64,000 nucleotides of DNA from Oxalobacter sp964636975 (GCA_964636975.1 CAZWTQ010000001.1:1-64000); one strand, 5' to 3'. Positions 8,962-18,453 are shown, numbered from the stretch's first letter. Notes: a model not told the origin generated them from the sequence alone. Translations and numbers: made by a program.

Positions 8962-9885
8962 TTAGGGTTGCTGGATACCGGCGAGAACCCAGCCGGTTTT
9001 CTTGGAGATAGGACGTGTCATATTCCAGATTTCCTCAAAGGATTTGACAGGTCCGTTGATCTCTTCTCTGAGCTTGCCGGTGAACCGCACGCTTGCCATG
9101 TAGTCATCCTGGGAGGTTTCAATACCCAGAAGGTCTGCATCCAATTCGATGATATCGGTTATATTGGGCTCAGTTCCCCTTTCCTGTAACTGCAGGCGGA
9201 GTTCTGCAAACATTTCAGGTGTGGTGAACTGATGTAGGTCGTTGATGTCGTTTTTATCCCATGCTGCCTGGAGCCGGATAAAATTGGCTTTTGCAGCGCG
9301 CAGGAAGGCAGTGACATCAAAATCAGCAGGAATGCCCCAAGTGTTGGTGAAGGGTTCTTGGCTGTTACTGTTGATGTTTGAGCCGATGTCTGGGGTTTCG
9401 ATAAGGTTTTCCCTGTCATCGACACCGTCGTTCTGGCGATAGTAATGATGGTAGTCCTGACGGTGCTTTTGGAGTCGTCGATTGGTGAGCCACCGCATGA
9501 AAAAGCGCAAGCCGAAAAAAATGATGCCAAGCATCAAAAGCATACTGATAGTGTTGGCGGAGCCTTCGCTGAATCCCATATTGCTGAGTAGGTAGCCAAG
9601 TCCCAATCCCAGAAGAGCTCCGCCAAGCATGCCGCCGAAACCATTACGTCGCTGTGCCATGGCACCGCCTTGGTTCTGGGCATTCTGGTTCTGGTAGTTT
9701 CCTTGTTGGGATGGCATCGTCCTGCTTCCTCCTGAACTGGGGGAAAGCATCGGGGCGGGTCGTCCGATATTAGTGGACATACGACCGAAAGAAGCCCCAC
9801 CTCCAAGGCGGGCGGCAGAGGCTTCAGGAACAGTCATAGCCAGCAGGCTGAATATCATACAGAAAGCAAACAATATTTTTTTCAT
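8962..9885 (-). CDS. Tim44-like domain protein
   Basis: 307 residues. An N-terminal signal peptide ends at ASA (about residue 24). A low-complexity Gly/Gln/Asn stretch follows, then one or two transmembrane helices (GGALLGLGLGYLLSNM; ISMLLMLGIIFFGLRFFM), and a Tim44/TolA-like alpha-beta domain from about 190 to the end. Bacterial Tim44-domain proteins are inner-membrane proteins of poorly known function. The site between ubiE and ubiB is conserved in relatives and suggests an envelope or quinone-related role (inference). Confidence 0.8.
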   Translation of the reverse strand: MKKILFAFCMIFSLLAMTVPEASAARLGGGASFGRMSTNIGRPAPMLSPSSGGSRTMPSQQGNYQNQNAQNQGGAMAQRRNGFGGMLGGALLGLGLGYLLSNMGFSEGSANTISMLLMLGIIFFGLRFFMRWLTNRRLQKHRQDYHHYYRQNDGVDDRENLIETPDIGSNINSNSQEPFTNTWGIPADFDVTAFLRAAKANFIRLQAAWDKNDINDLHQFTTPEMFAELRLQLQERGTEPNITDIIELDADLLGIETSQDDYMASVRFTGKLREEINGPVKSFEEIWNMTRPISKKTGWVLAGIQQP

Positions 9886-9907
9886 GAAAGTCTTTCACAA
9901 TTTAAGT

Positions 9908-10642
9908 TTACAGTTTCATACCAGTGTGCAGAGCAACGATGCCTGCACTAAGGTTATAGTACTTGGTGAGCACAAATCCGGCGTCATTCATCATTTTTTT
10001 CAGGGTTTCCTGGTCTGGATGCATCCGGATAGACTCTGCAAGGTACTGGTAGCAGTCTTCGCTGTCAGCAATATATTTGCCTAGCCATGGCAGGAGCGTG
10101 AAGGAATAAAGGTCATAAGCTGTCTGCAAGGGAGCCCAGATTTTGGAGAATTCGAGAACCATTACCTTGCCACCAGGTTTCAACACTCGGTACATTTCGG
10201 CAAGAGCAGTCTCCTTGTGGGTCATGTTGCGTAGTCCGAAAGAAGTCAGAACCCTGTCAAACCAGTTGTCCGGAAACGGTAATTTTTCAGCATTGCAGAC
10301 AATGGCAGGCAACAGGAAGCCTTTGTTGAGAAGGCGGTCACGTCCCTGCTGGAGCATGGCTTCGTTGATATCAGCGATCCAAACAATCCCTTTTTGACCG
10401 ACTTGTCTGGCACAAGCTTCTGCCATATCACCAGTTCCCCCCGCCACATCAAGAACGCGGAAACCTTGCCGGATACCTGCTTGACTGATGGCAAAAGCTT
10501 TCCATAACCGATGAATCCCAGCAGACATGAGATCGTTCATGAGGTCATAGTGTTTGGCGACCTTCGTGAAGACCTGGGCGACTTTGTCCGTTTTTTTGTC
10601 TTCGTCAATTTGCTGAAAGCCAAAATGAGTCAGTTTAGCCAT
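9908..10642 (-). CDS. ubiE: Ubiquinone/menaquinone C-methyltransferase UbiE
   Basis: 244 residues, class I SAM-dependent methyltransferase. Motif I is VLDVAGGTGDMAEA and the UbiE signatures YDLMNDLMSAGIHRLWK and FGLRNMT are present. The enzyme methylates 2-methoxy-6-polyprenyl-benzoquinol (and demethylmenaquinone where made). It starts with a good TAGGAAA site and is upstream of the Tim44-like gene and ubiB on the same strand. Confidence 0.95.
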   Translation of the reverse strand: MAKLTHFGFQQIDEDKKTDKVAQVFTKVAKHYDLMNDLMSAGIHRLWKAFAISQAGIRQGFRVLDVAGGTGDMAEACARQVGQKGIVWIADINEAMLQQGRDRLLNKGFLLPAIVCNAEKLPFPDNWFDRVLTSFGLRNMTHKETALAEMYRVLKPGGKVMVLEFSKIWAPLQTAYDLYSFTLLPWLGKYIADSEDCYQYLAESIRMHPDQETLKKMMNDAGFVLTKYYNLSAGIVALHTGMKL

Positions 10643-10648
10643 AGTTTC

Positions 10649-11101
10649 CTACAGTAGGGTAGAGTTTGCATAGCGTTCAGTGAGTCGTTCTTTGAGCAGT
10701 TTGCGCAGAAATGGTACACGTTGTTTCCGCAGAGCAAGGACTTCTGCCGCAATAGTTCGGCGTGGTATGGCCCAAATAGCATCTGGAAAGGTTAAGTCAT
10801 CCTTATAGCGGGGGATGATATGCCAGTGCAGGTGAGGAACCATGTTGCCGAGGGAAGCAAGATTGACTTTGTCTGGCTGCATGGCATCGCGTATTGTCTG
10901 TTCAACCAGCCAGACAACTTCCATAATGGCTGTTCGGTCAGTAGCTGGCAGGTCGGTCATTTCGGCAACATGATCATTCAGGACAACACGGCAGAAACCT
11001 GGCAGACTATTGTCATCAACGAGCAGAACACGCCATTTGCCGGTTCGGTAAATAACTTCGGCACCATCTGTTTCGGTTTCGCAGAGTATGCAGTTTTCCA
11101 T
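10649..11101 (-). CDS. HIT-family hydrolase
   Basis: 150 residues from the ATG at 11101, which has an AAGGAA site and begins MENCILCE. A longer frame to 11173 would overlap the next gene by 61 bases and is less likely. The histidine triad HLHWH (in MVPHLHWHIIPRY) is the catalytic motif of HIT nucleotide hydrolases/transferases. CxxC near the start may bind zinc. Only 6 bases separate it from ubiE. Natural substrate unknown. Confidence 0.88.
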   Translation of the reverse strand: MENCILCETETDGAEVIYRTGKWRVLLVDDNSLPGFCRVVLNDHVAEMTDLPATDRTAIMEVVWLVEQTIRDAMQPDKVNLASLGNMVPHLHWHIIPRYKDDLTFPDAIWAIPRRTIAAEVLALRKQRVPFLRKLLKERLTERYANSTLL

Positions 11102-11112
11102 AATTTTCCTTT

Positions 11113-11604
11113 TCATCCCAGTAAGCCCGCAATGGTACGCCATGAATCGGATGGAATGTTTAGCAGAATCCATGTCATGGTGACATATCGTCCAAATTTA
11201 CCGATGGCCATATAAGCTGTGCAGGGCCAAAATGGCAGTTTGAGCCATCCGGCCAGCGTACAGAGCGGATCGCCGATGCCAGGCATCCATCCCAGTAGCA
11301 TGGTTTTGGCACCGAACCGTTCAAGCCATTTGAACCATTTGGTTTCACGCTCCTTTGCAAAGGTCTGTTTGGCGCAATAGCCTATCCAGTAATTGACCAG
11401 TCCACCAAGGGTATTCCCGATAGTGGCAACTGCCATGACTTCCCAGAACATATTGCCGTCTGCAGTGACTACAGCAAATACTGCAGGTTCTGACCCAAGA
11501 GGGAGCAGTGTGGCTGAAACGAAGCAGATGACAAAAACTGCCGTAAGTCCAATGCCAGGGACTGCAAGCCAGTCAAGTAGCCAGTAAACGGCGGATTCAA
11601 CCAT
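11113..11604 (-). CDS. YqaA/DedA-type membrane protein
   Basis: 163 residues with several hydrophobic helices (GIGLTAVFVICFVSATLLPL; VMAVATIGNTLGGLVNYWIG) and the re-entrant-type motif GWMPGIGDPLCTLAGWL, characteristic of the SNARE-associated/DedA superfamily, YqaA branch. These are inner-membrane proteins linked to lipid scrambling or membrane homeostasis; the YqaA role is not settled. It lies 11 bases upstream of the HIT gene. Confidence 0.8.
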   Translation of the reverse strand: MVESAVYWLLDWLAVPGIGLTAVFVICFVSATLLPLGSEPAVFAVVTADGNMFWEVMAVATIGNTLGGLVNYWIGYCAKQTFAKERETKWFKWLERFGAKTMLLGWMPGIGDPLCTLAGWLKLPFWPCTAYMAIGKFGRYVTMTWILLNIPSDSWRTIAGLLG

Positions 11605-11718
11605 GGATCGAGTTTCTTTCCATTATTCATGGATACGGGAAATCTTCTGAAACAGGCTCAAGCATATCAGATGCGGATTATAATTGTAGAAGTTTACAGG
11701 AATTGTCCCAAGTTCGTT

Positions 11719-13248
11719 ATGGTTGATTATCTGAAAAAAATACTGACTTCACGGGTTTATGATGTTGCAGTCGAATCGCCGTTGGATGTTGCACAGGGTC
11801 TTTCCGGTAAAACGGGCAATACTGTACTGCTGAAACGAGAAGATCTGCAGCGGGTATTCAGTTTCAAGCTGCGGGGTGCCTATAACAAGATGGCACATCT
11901 TTCAGACGAACAGCGTCAGCGTGGGGTCATCTGTGCTTCTGCCGGCAACCATGCCCAGGGTACGGCACTTTCTGCCAGAAGAATGGGATGCAAGGCAGTG
12001 ATTGCGATGCCGACGACGACACCGCCGGTGAAAGTCAACGCCGTGAAAATGCACGGTGGCGACAATGTGGAAATCGTGCTACATGGTGAATCTTTCACGG
12101 ATACCTATGAACATGCCGTGAAATTGATGAAAGAGCGTGGATTGACTTTCATTCATCCTTTTGATGATCCTGATGTGATTGCTGGTCAGGGAACAGTGGG
12201 TATGGAAATCCTGCGCCAGCATTCTGCACCAATCCATGCCGTTTTTGTTCCTGTCGGTGGGGGAGGCTTGATTGCCGGCATTGCTTCCTATGTGAAGTTG
12301 GTTCGTCCTGAGATCAAAGTGATTGGAGTCGAGACAGTTGATTCCTGTGCGATGAAACAAAGCCTGGATGCTGGTAGACGGATAAATTTACCGGATGTTG
12401 GACTTTTTTCTGATGGGACTGCTGTGAAACTGGTTGGAGAGGAGACTTTTCGCCTCTGCCAGCAGTATGTTGATGAGATTGTGCTGGTAGATACGGATGA
12501 TGTTTGTGCCGCAATCAAGGATGTTTTTTTGGATACACGCAGTATCCTTGAACCGGCTGGCGCATTGTCGGTTGCTGGTGTCAAGGCTTATGTAGGGCGT
12601 GAAACGAAGGCTAGTCGACCAGTAAAAGACAAAGTGATGGTTGCTGTCACTTCTGGGGCGAATATGAATTTTGACCGTCTTCGTTTCGTGGCAGAGCGTG
12701 CGGATGTCGGTGAAGATAAGGAAGCTGTGCTGGCAGTGACAATTCCGGAAGAAAGAGGTAGTTTCCGCCGTTTTTGTGAGTTATTTGGTCAACGGCATGT
12801 CACGGAATTCAATTACCGTATCAGTGATGAGCATGATGCCCATGTATTTGTTGGCATCGAAGTGCAGAACAGGGAAGAAACCGCAACAATCATCCAGACA
12901 TTTGAAAGCAACGGTTACAGGACATTCGACCTGACAGACGACGAACTTGGCAAAATGCATTTGCGCTATATGGTGGGAGGCAAGAGCTCATATGCCGGAA
13001 ATGAACAGTTGTTTCGTTTCATCTTCCCTGAGCGTCCTGGGGCGTTGAGAAGGTTCTTGACTTCTATGGCGCCGAACTGGAATATCAGTCTGTTCAATTA
13101 CAGAAATCATGGTGCAGACTATGGTCGCGTCCTTGTGGGCATCCAGGTGCCGGATGCGGAAATGGATGCTTTCAACAGATTTCTTGCCACGTTAGGATAT
13201 CCGTATTGGAACGAGACCGATAATCCTGTCTATAAACTGTTCCTGTGA
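11719..13248 (+). CDS. ilvA: Threonine ammonia-lyase, biosynthetic
   Basis: 509 residues from ATG 11719 (MVDYLKKILTSRVYDVA), which matches where homologues begin. An ATG-less extension back to 11629 is open but atypical. PLP lysine K50 lies in FSFKLRGAYNKMAH; the Gly-rich phosphate loop is PVGGGGLIAG. Residues about 330-509 hold two ACT-like regulatory repeats (EERGSFRRFCELFG; PERPGALRRFL), as in the isoleucine-inhibited biosynthetic enzyme. It converts threonine to 2-oxobutanoate, first step of isoleucine synthesis. queF begins 10 bases after the stop. Confidence 0.95.
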   Translation: MVDYLKKILTSRVYDVAVESPLDVAQGLSGKTGNTVLLKREDLQRVFSFKLRGAYNKMAHLSDEQRQRGVICASAGNHAQGTALSARRMGCKAVIAMPTTTPPVKVNAVKMHGGDNVEIVLHGESFTDTYEHAVKLMKERGLTFIHPFDDPDVIAGQGTVGMEILRQHSAPIHAVFVPVGGGGLIAGIASYVKLVRPEIKVIGVETVDSCAMKQSLDAGRRINLPDVGLFSDGTAVKLVGEETFRLCQQYVDEIVLVDTDDVCAAIKDVFLDTRSILEPAGALSVAGVKAYVGRETKASRPVKDKVMVAVTSGANMNFDRLRFVAERADVGEDKEAVLAVTIPEERGSFRRFCELFGQRHVTEFNYRISDEHDAHVFVGIEVQNREETATIIQTFESNGYRTFDLTDDELGKMHLRYMVGGKSSYAGNEQLFRFIFPERPGALRRFLTSMAPNWNISLFNYRNHGADYGRVLVGIQVPDAEMDAFNRFLATLGYPYWNETDNPVYKLFL

Positions 13249-13257
13249 GGAAAAGTA

Positions 13258-14148
13258 ATGGAAGAAAAGACTGAAGGGAAAGCAATCGGGGAAAAAGAAT
13301 CCGTTGACAATGTTGATGAGGCAGTTGACGTGAATGATTCTCCACTAGGCAAACGCATCGAATTCCCGACGACATATAATTCCGGGATACTTTTCACAAT
13401 CCCTCGTGAACCGATGCGCAGGGAACTGGGGATTATGGGATCGAACCCGTTTTTCGGGATGGATTTCTGGAATGACTATGAATTCTCCTGGCTGAATTTA
13501 AGAGGCAAACCTCAGGTTGGAATTTTGTACTTTTCAGTTTCGTCAGATTCGAAGAATATCGTAGAGTCAAAATCCTTGAAGCTATACCTGAATAGTTTTT
13601 CCCAGCACCGAATTGAAAAAGAAGATTTGATTTCGCTAATCAGTAAGGATCTCAGCGATGCATTTGATGCTTTGGTTATGGTATCCGTCATCCAGCCTGA
13701 TGAATTTGACCAGCTTAAGATTAAAGAGATGGATGGCCTGTTGCTTGACCGTCTGGATATCTCAACAGACTTGTATGCGCCTGCACCTGGACTGTTACGG
13801 AGCAATATGGAAGAAGCTCCGGTTGAGGAAACGTTGGTTTCACATCTACTGAAAACGAACTGTCCGGTGACAGGACAGCCAGATTGGGCGACATTGCAGA
13901 TTCATTATGCAGGGCCTCAGATTGATCAGGAACGGCTGCTGAAATATATCATCAGCCTGCGGACAGCCAAGGCGTTCCACGAGCAATGTGTAGAACGTAT
14001 CTGGCTGGATATCAAGCATTACTGCCGCCCGCCTCATCTGAGTGTATATGCACGTTACACCCGCCGTGGCGGTATCGATATCAATCCCTGGCGTACGAAT
14101 TTTACTACCCGCCAGCATCCGCAGGTTGCGCGCACGGCGCGTCAGTAA
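13258..14148 (+). CDS. queF: NADPH-dependent 7-cyano-7-deazaguanine reductase
   Basis: 296 residues, the long bidomain (YqcD) form. Catalytic Cys near residue 202 in TNCPVTGQPDWA, with the nearby Asp. ESKSLKLYLNSF is the family signature, and the C-terminal PHLSVYARYTRRGGIDINP is typical. It reduces preQ0 to preQ1 for queuosine tRNA modification. The first 35 residues are an acidic extension. It has an AGG site in the gap after ilvA, so the two are probably co-transcribed. Confidence 0.95.
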   Translation: MEEKTEGKAIGEKESVDNVDEAVDVNDSPLGKRIEFPTTYNSGILFTIPREPMRRELGIMGSNPFFGMDFWNDYEFSWLNLRGKPQVGILYFSVSSDSKNIVESKSLKLYLNSFSQHRIEKEDLISLISKDLSDAFDALVMVSVIQPDEFDQLKIKEMDGLLLDRLDISTDLYAPAPGLLRSNMEEAPVEETLVSHLLKTNCPVTGQPDWATLQIHYAGPQIDQERLLKYIISLRTAKAFHEQCVERIWLDIKHYCRPPHLSVYARYTRRGGIDINPWRTNFTTRQHPQVARTARQ

Positions 14149-14173
14149 GTAGCAAGGAGGGAGGTTGCTTCCG

Positions 14174-14623
14174 ATGACAGCTACCCTTTCACACATCCTG
14201 CCACAGGAAAATATTGTTTTGGATATGGTTGTCCAGGATAAGCAGGAGCTATTCCAGAAGCTGGGACAACTTTTTGAGCGTAGTGACAATGTCGATGCAG
14301 AGACTGCCACAGTGGCCATCATGGAGCGTGAAGCTGCAGGGTCTACAGGATTGGGATGCGGTGTAGCAGTTCCCCATGGGCGAATTTCGACACTGGCAGG
14401 AGCTTTGGCGGCATTCGTTCGGTTGGCAAAACCGATCCCTTTCGATTCGCCAGATGGCAAGCCTGTCCGTTTGGTAATTGCCTTGTTGATGCCTCAGAAT
14501 GGAAATGATCTGCTTCTGAAGTTTCTCTCTGAGGTTGCTTCCCGTTTTTCAGACGGTGATTTTCGCCAAAGGGTTCTTAAGGAAAATGACGGAGAAGCTT
14601 TAAAGAGGCTGTTTGCTGAATGA
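14174..14623 (+). CDS. ptsN: Nitrogen-PTS EIIA component PtsN
   Basis: 149 residues from ATG 14174, with GGAGG nine bases upstream. A TTG at 14165 is an alternative. EIIA fold with the phospho-acceptor His near residue 68 in CGVAVPHGR. PtsN receives phosphate from NPr and regulates potassium transport, carbon and nitrogen balance. hprK and rapZ follow in the same direction, the standard betaproteobacterial arrangement. Confidence 0.93.
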   Translation: MTATLSHILPQENIVLDMVVQDKQELFQKLGQLFERSDNVDAETATVAIMEREAAGSTGLGCGVAVPHGRISTLAGALAAFVRLAKPIPFDSPDGKPVRLVIALLMPQNGNDLLLKFLSEVASRFSDGDFRQRVLKENDGEALKRLFAE

Positions 14624-14804
14624 TTCAGCTTGTTTTCCGGTAGAATTATATGCCCATGCTGTTTTATTTTTATGTGGGAATCACCGACGCAGGGTTGTCT
14701 GATGGCAATATCCAGATGAAAGGGGCATTATGTCATCCTGACAAGTCCTCTGATAGGCGGTTCTTGTTGATGGGCATGAAATGATGAACTAGTAGGTAAA
14801 CACA

Positions 14805-15743
14805 TTGACCAATGAAACATCCCTTTCCATCCAGCGACTTTATGCCAGTAACAGGGAACAGCTGCAGCTGACCTGGTTTGCCGGGCTTGATGGTGGCAAT
14901 AGGCAGATTACGGCAACAACAACGTCTGCTGCGGATCTTGTCGGTCATTTCAATATGATTTACCCGATGCGGGTACATGTGCTGGGTGTCCGTGAAATTG
15001 CGTATTATGAACGCCTGGATTCTGTACAGCAGGCTGTGCTGGTTCAGGAAATCTCGGATGGAAATCCTCCTGCACTGATCATCGCCAAGGGGTTGGATGT
15101 CCCTGTGAACATCCGCAATATCTGCAACAACGAGGATATCCCGTTGTTTACCACCCCCTTGACAGCGGCAGAAGTCATCGACTTCTTGCGGGTATATCTG
15201 GCAAAACAGTTTGCTCCTTCAATCGCCATGCATGGTGTGTTCATGGATGTCTTGGGTGTCGGCGTACTGGTCACTGGTGAATCTGGTCTAGGCAAGAGTG
15301 AATTAGGTCTGGAGTTGATTTCGCGTAACCATGGACTGGTTGCCGATGATATGGTGGAATTTTCAAGAACAGCCCCGAATATCGTCGAAGGGCGTGCTCC
15401 TGAACTACTGCAGAACCTGATGGAAGTCAGGGGGCTTGGGATTCTCGATATCCGTGCGATTTTCGGTGAAGCGGCTGTTCGCCGGAAAATGCCCCTGAAC
15501 TTGATTGTGAATCTTGTCCGTAGCAATATCGGTGAAGATGATATTGACCGTTTTCCATTGGGCGTGCAGACAGAAGATGTCTTGGGGTTGCCCATCCGGA
15601 AAGTGACAATTCCCATCGCTGTCGGGCGCAATATTGCGGTGCTGGTGGAAGCTGCGGTTCGTAACGCCATCATGCAGTTACGGGGGTTCGATGCCATGCG
15701 GGAATTCATGGAGCGTCAGCGCAAGGCGATGCTAAAAAAATGA
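14805..15743 (+). CDS. hprK: HPr kinase/phosphorylase
   Basis: 312 residues. Walker A at about 158-165 (GESGLGKS), the HprK signature LIVNLVRS region and DDIDRFPLGVQTEDVLG are present. It phosphorylates and dephosphorylates HPr on Ser. The start is TTG at 14805, preceded by TAGGT; no in-frame ATG lies upstream and the next Met is within the fold. It sits in the ptsN-hprK-rapZ cluster. Confidence 0.93.
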   Translation: MTNETSLSIQRLYASNREQLQLTWFAGLDGGNRQITATTTSAADLVGHFNMIYPMRVHVLGVREIAYYERLDSVQQAVLVQEISDGNPPALIIAKGLDVPVNIRNICNNEDIPLFTTPLTAAEVIDFLRVYLAKQFAPSIAMHGVFMDVLGVGVLVTGESGLGKSELGLELISRNHGLVADDMVEFSRTAPNIVEGRAPELLQNLMEVRGLGILDIRAIFGEAAVRRKMPLNLIVNLVRSNIGEDDIDRFPLGVQTEDVLGLPIRKVTIPIAVGRNIAVLVEAAVRNAIMQLRGFDAMREFMERQRKAMLKK

Positions 15744-15828
15744 AGTTGTGTTCCGAAAAATAGGGTACCATCAGACTAGATTGGTGGTAGGGTATCCCTT
15801 TAAGCAAATTTTGCATAGTTGGTGAAAA

Positions 15829-16698
15829 ATGCAGATTGTACTGATTACAGGCATTTCTGGCTCTGGCAAGTCGGTTGCATTAAATGCACTTGAAGATGCG
15901 GGCTATTTTTGCGTTGATAATCTGCCACCTGTTCTGTTGCCAGAACTGGTCAATGCACGGATCAATGAAAATGCTGATCATTTGGCGGTTGCCGTGGACT
16001 CCCGAAGTGCAGGGACACTATCTAGCTTGCCAAAAACAATCCAGTCGTTAAAAGATGCTGGACATGATGTTCATGTCTTTTTCCTGACATCTGATACCAA
16101 TTCGCTGATTGCCCGTTTCTCGGAGACCCGCCGGAGCCATCCGCTTTCCCACAAAAGCCATCCTGCAATGCCTGATGAGGACAACCGTACTTTGGTTGAA
16201 GCCATCAGGGCAGAACGTGAGATGTTGGCGGATATACAGGACATTAGCAATGTCATTGATACATCCAATTCCTTAGCGAGTGACCTTCGTAGCCGTATCA
16301 AGAAACTGGTGAACATCAAACGGGCACCGATGATCCTGCAATTTGAGTCTTTCGGATTCAAGTATGGGGTTCCGCTGGATTCAGATCTGATGTTTGATGT
16401 CCGGATGTTGCCGAATCCGCATTATGATTTGGCACTGCGCCCCCTCACGGGAAAAGACAGACCGGTGCAGGAATATCTTGATGCGCATCCAGAAGTTGGG
16501 CTGTTGTTGGAGGATATCCGGAAATTCATTGAAAAATGGTTGCCGACCTATCAGCAGGATAACCGCAGTTATCTGACTATTGCGGTCGGATGCACTGGTG
16601 GTCAACACCGTTCAGTCTATATCATCGAGCGCCTGGCGACCTATTTCAGCAAAACCTGGGAAGTAGTCATCCGCCATCGGGAACTGCCTTCAGAATAG
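15829..16698 (+). CDS. rapZ: RNase adapter protein RapZ
   Basis: 289 residues. Walker A GISGSGKS at 8-15; DNLPPVLLPEL and the C-terminal GCTGGQHRSVYIIERL are family signatures. In enterics RapZ delivers GlmZ sRNA to RNase E to control GlmS; that role is not established in this lineage, where the gene sits with hprK. Its 3' end overlaps the convergent mutY by 9 bases. Confidence 0.93.
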   Translation: MQIVLITGISGSGKSVALNALEDAGYFCVDNLPPVLLPELVNARINENADHLAVAVDSRSAGTLSSLPKTIQSLKDAGHDVHVFFLTSDTNSLIARFSETRRSHPLSHKSHPAMPDEDNRTLVEAIRAEREMLADIQDISNVIDTSNSLASDLRSRIKKLVNIKRAPMILQFESFGFKYGVPLDSDLMFDVRMLPNPHYDLALRPLTGKDRPVQEYLDAHPEVGLLLEDIRKFIEKWLPTYQQDNRSYLTIAVGCTGGQHRSVYIIERLATYFSKTWEVVIRHRELPSE

Positions 16699-17766
16699 GC
16701 TATTTGGATTTCTGATTGATCCAATAATCTTGCGTACAGGTTTGGGCAGTCCCAGTTCCAAAGCTTCCTTTTTCCCGCACCATATCTGGTTTTCAGCGAG
16801 AGGATCGGAAGGTTTTTTCAGGGTCACAAGACAGGGTGTGATGTTGAGTTTGAAATGAGTGAATATATGAACAAAAGGGCTAAGTGGCTTACAAATATGG
16901 ATGGAACCGAATGTCCCTGCATATTGCCCGGCGGCTTCAGCTGTTGTTTTCCCTGCAGAGGTAGGACATTCCGGCAAGGAATAAAGCCCTCCCCAGACAC
17001 CTTTGTCAGGACGTTTTTCCAGCAGGATATGATCTCCTGACACGACAATCAGCATGATGATTTCCCTGCTAGGGAGGGATTTCCTCATTTTTTTGATGGG
17101 CAGTTCCGCAATCAGGTTTTCCTGCTTGGCTTTACAGGAGTTCTTGAAAGGGCAGAGCGGGCATTTAGGGTTTGAGCGGGAACAGACTGTAGCGCCGAGA
17201 TCCATAAGCCCTTGGGTATAGCGTTCTATTTTCGTGTCAGGGAGGAGGGTTTCAGCAAATTGCCAGAGACGATTCTTGCCAGCGGTGTCAGTGGCAGAAT
17301 CTGTCAGTGCGAAAACTCGGGAAAGAACCCGGATGACATTTCCGTCCATGATAGCGGCTTTCTCTCCAGCAGAAAAAACAGCGATGGCAGCGGCAGTTGA
17401 ACGCCCGATGCCTGGCAGAGTTGCCAGAACTTCCTGTTTTGTTGGGAAAAAACCGCCATATTCGGAAACGATAATTCGTGCGCACCGATACAGATTCCGT
17501 GCCCTTGAATAGTAGCCAAGGCCGCTCCAGTATCGCAGGATTTCATCCAGTTCGGTCTTTGCCAGTTCCCCGATAGTTGGGAAACGGTCAAGAAAACGCC
17601 GGTAATAAGGAATAACCATAGAGACCTGCGTCTGCTGAAGCATAATTTCCGAGAGCCAGATGCGATAGGCATCACGGGTATTCTGCCATGGCAGGTCATG
17701 GCGGCCATATTGTTCCTGCCAGGCAGTCAATGTGTGGGCAAAGTCCAAAAGACCTGGTTGGATCAT
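16690..17766 (-). CDS. mutY: A/G-specific adenine DNA glycosylase
   Basis: 358 residues. Catalytic Glu in WLSEIMLQQTQV, helix-hairpin-helix LPGIGRSTAAAI with catalytic Asp in IMDGNVIRVLSR, and the four-Cys [4Fe-4S] loop CSRSNPKCPLCPFKNSC. The C-terminal Nudix-like domain (about 225-350) recognises 8-oxoG. It removes adenine mispaired with 8-oxoG. The 3' end overlaps rapZ. Confidence 0.95.
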   Translation of the reverse strand: MIQPGLLDFAHTLTAWQEQYGRHDLPWQNTRDAYRIWLSEIMLQQTQVSMVIPYYRRFLDRFPTIGELAKTELDEILRYWSGLGYYSRARNLYRCARIIVSEYGGFFPTKQEVLATLPGIGRSTAAAIAVFSAGEKAAIMDGNVIRVLSRVFALTDSATDTAGKNRLWQFAETLLPDTKIERYTQGLMDLGATVCSRSNPKCPLCPFKNSCKAKQENLIAELPIKKMRKSLPSREIIMLIVVSGDHILLEKRPDKGVWGGLYSLPECPTSAGKTTAEAAGQYAGTFGSIHICKPLSPFVHIFTHFKLNITPCLVTLKKPSDPLAENQIWCGKKEALELGLPKPVRKIIGSIRNPNSLF

Positions 17767-17938
17767 CGTCTTATTTTCTGAATCGTCCCCAAGAAAAAAC
17801 GTACATGACTGTATTGTGCATCAAATTGATTTGATTATGAAATTGTTGGACAAAATACGAAAGGTTTGCTAGGCTATGGAGATGGTTGTGTCCCCCCTTG
17901 GGAGATTCCCTGATTTTTCTGGAAAGGATTCCAATTTT

Positions 17939-17947
17939 GGGGGGGGG
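17939..17947 (+). repeat. G9 homopolymer in the HPF 5' region
   Basis: Nine G bases 32 bases upstream of the HPF-like start codon. See the poly-G finding. Confidence 0.85.
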
Positions 17948-17979
17948 ATTCGTTGTTGTTCGACTCATCAGGTGACGAA

Positions 17980-18339
17980 ATGACTCCTACCATTATCACG
18001 AGAGGAATCAAGGCAGGGGAGGTCATGCAGGACTATGTAATGGAGAAACTGAAAGGACTGCTTTCCTATTCCCAGGACAGAATCTGCTCTATTACCGTAT
18101 GTCTGTCAGACGCAAACAAGATTAAAAAAGGTTTGAAAAAGCGTTGTCTTATCCAGTTGAACCTTCCGGGATTGCCATCAATTGTCGTAACCAAGTTCGC
18201 TTCAGACGTTCAGGGTGCCATTGACAGTGCGATGCATCATGCGTCGAGCCTATTGAATAAAACTCTCTCAAGGGTTAAAGACATTCCGCATACTTCTTTA
18301 CCCCTGTATTTCAATAAACCCTGGCTGTTAGCAGTCTAG
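17980..18339 (+). CDS. HPF/RaiA-like ribosome hibernation factor
   Basis: 119 residues from ATG 17980, with AGGTGA just upstream; a TTG at 17953 is possible. The layout fits a short HPF/YfiA fold: an opening beta strand (TIITRGIKAG), a first helix (VMQDYVMEKLKGLLSY), paired strands rich in Lys/Arg, then a second helix (VQGAIDSAMHHASSLLNKTL). HPF proteins bind the 30S decoding centre in stationary phase. The match is by overall pattern, not a strong signature. A classic UUCG-loop terminator follows. Confidence 0.6.
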   Translation: MTPTIITRGIKAGEVMQDYVMEKLKGLLSYSQDRICSITVCLSDANKIKKGLKKRCLIQLNLPGLPSIVVTKFASDVQGAIDSAMHHASSLLNKTLSRVKDIPHTSLPLYFNKPWLLAV

Positions 18340-18386
18340 TCTGATATCTCCGTTTCCAGGCTTATTTGCCAGAGGAAGGGACTTCG

Positions 18387-18413
18387 AAAAAAAGGAACTT
18401 CGGTTCCTTTTTT
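18387..18413 (+). terminator. Rho-independent terminator after the HPF-like gene
   Basis: GGAAC (18394-18398) and GTTCC (18403-18407) pair around a TTCG tetraloop, with an A run before and TTTTTT after. Confidence 0.88.
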
Positions 18414-18453
18414 ACTGCATGTTCTGGATTCTCAATAACAATGCGAATCATAT

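Noticed and set aside
15044..15709. 221-residue antisense frame over hprK
   Set aside because: Shadow of a well-conserved gene, dominated by Ser/Thr/Arg.
17771..17968. 65-residue minus-strand frame upstream of mutY
   Set aside because: It spans the G9 tract and promoter region and lacks a ribosome site and protein-like composition.
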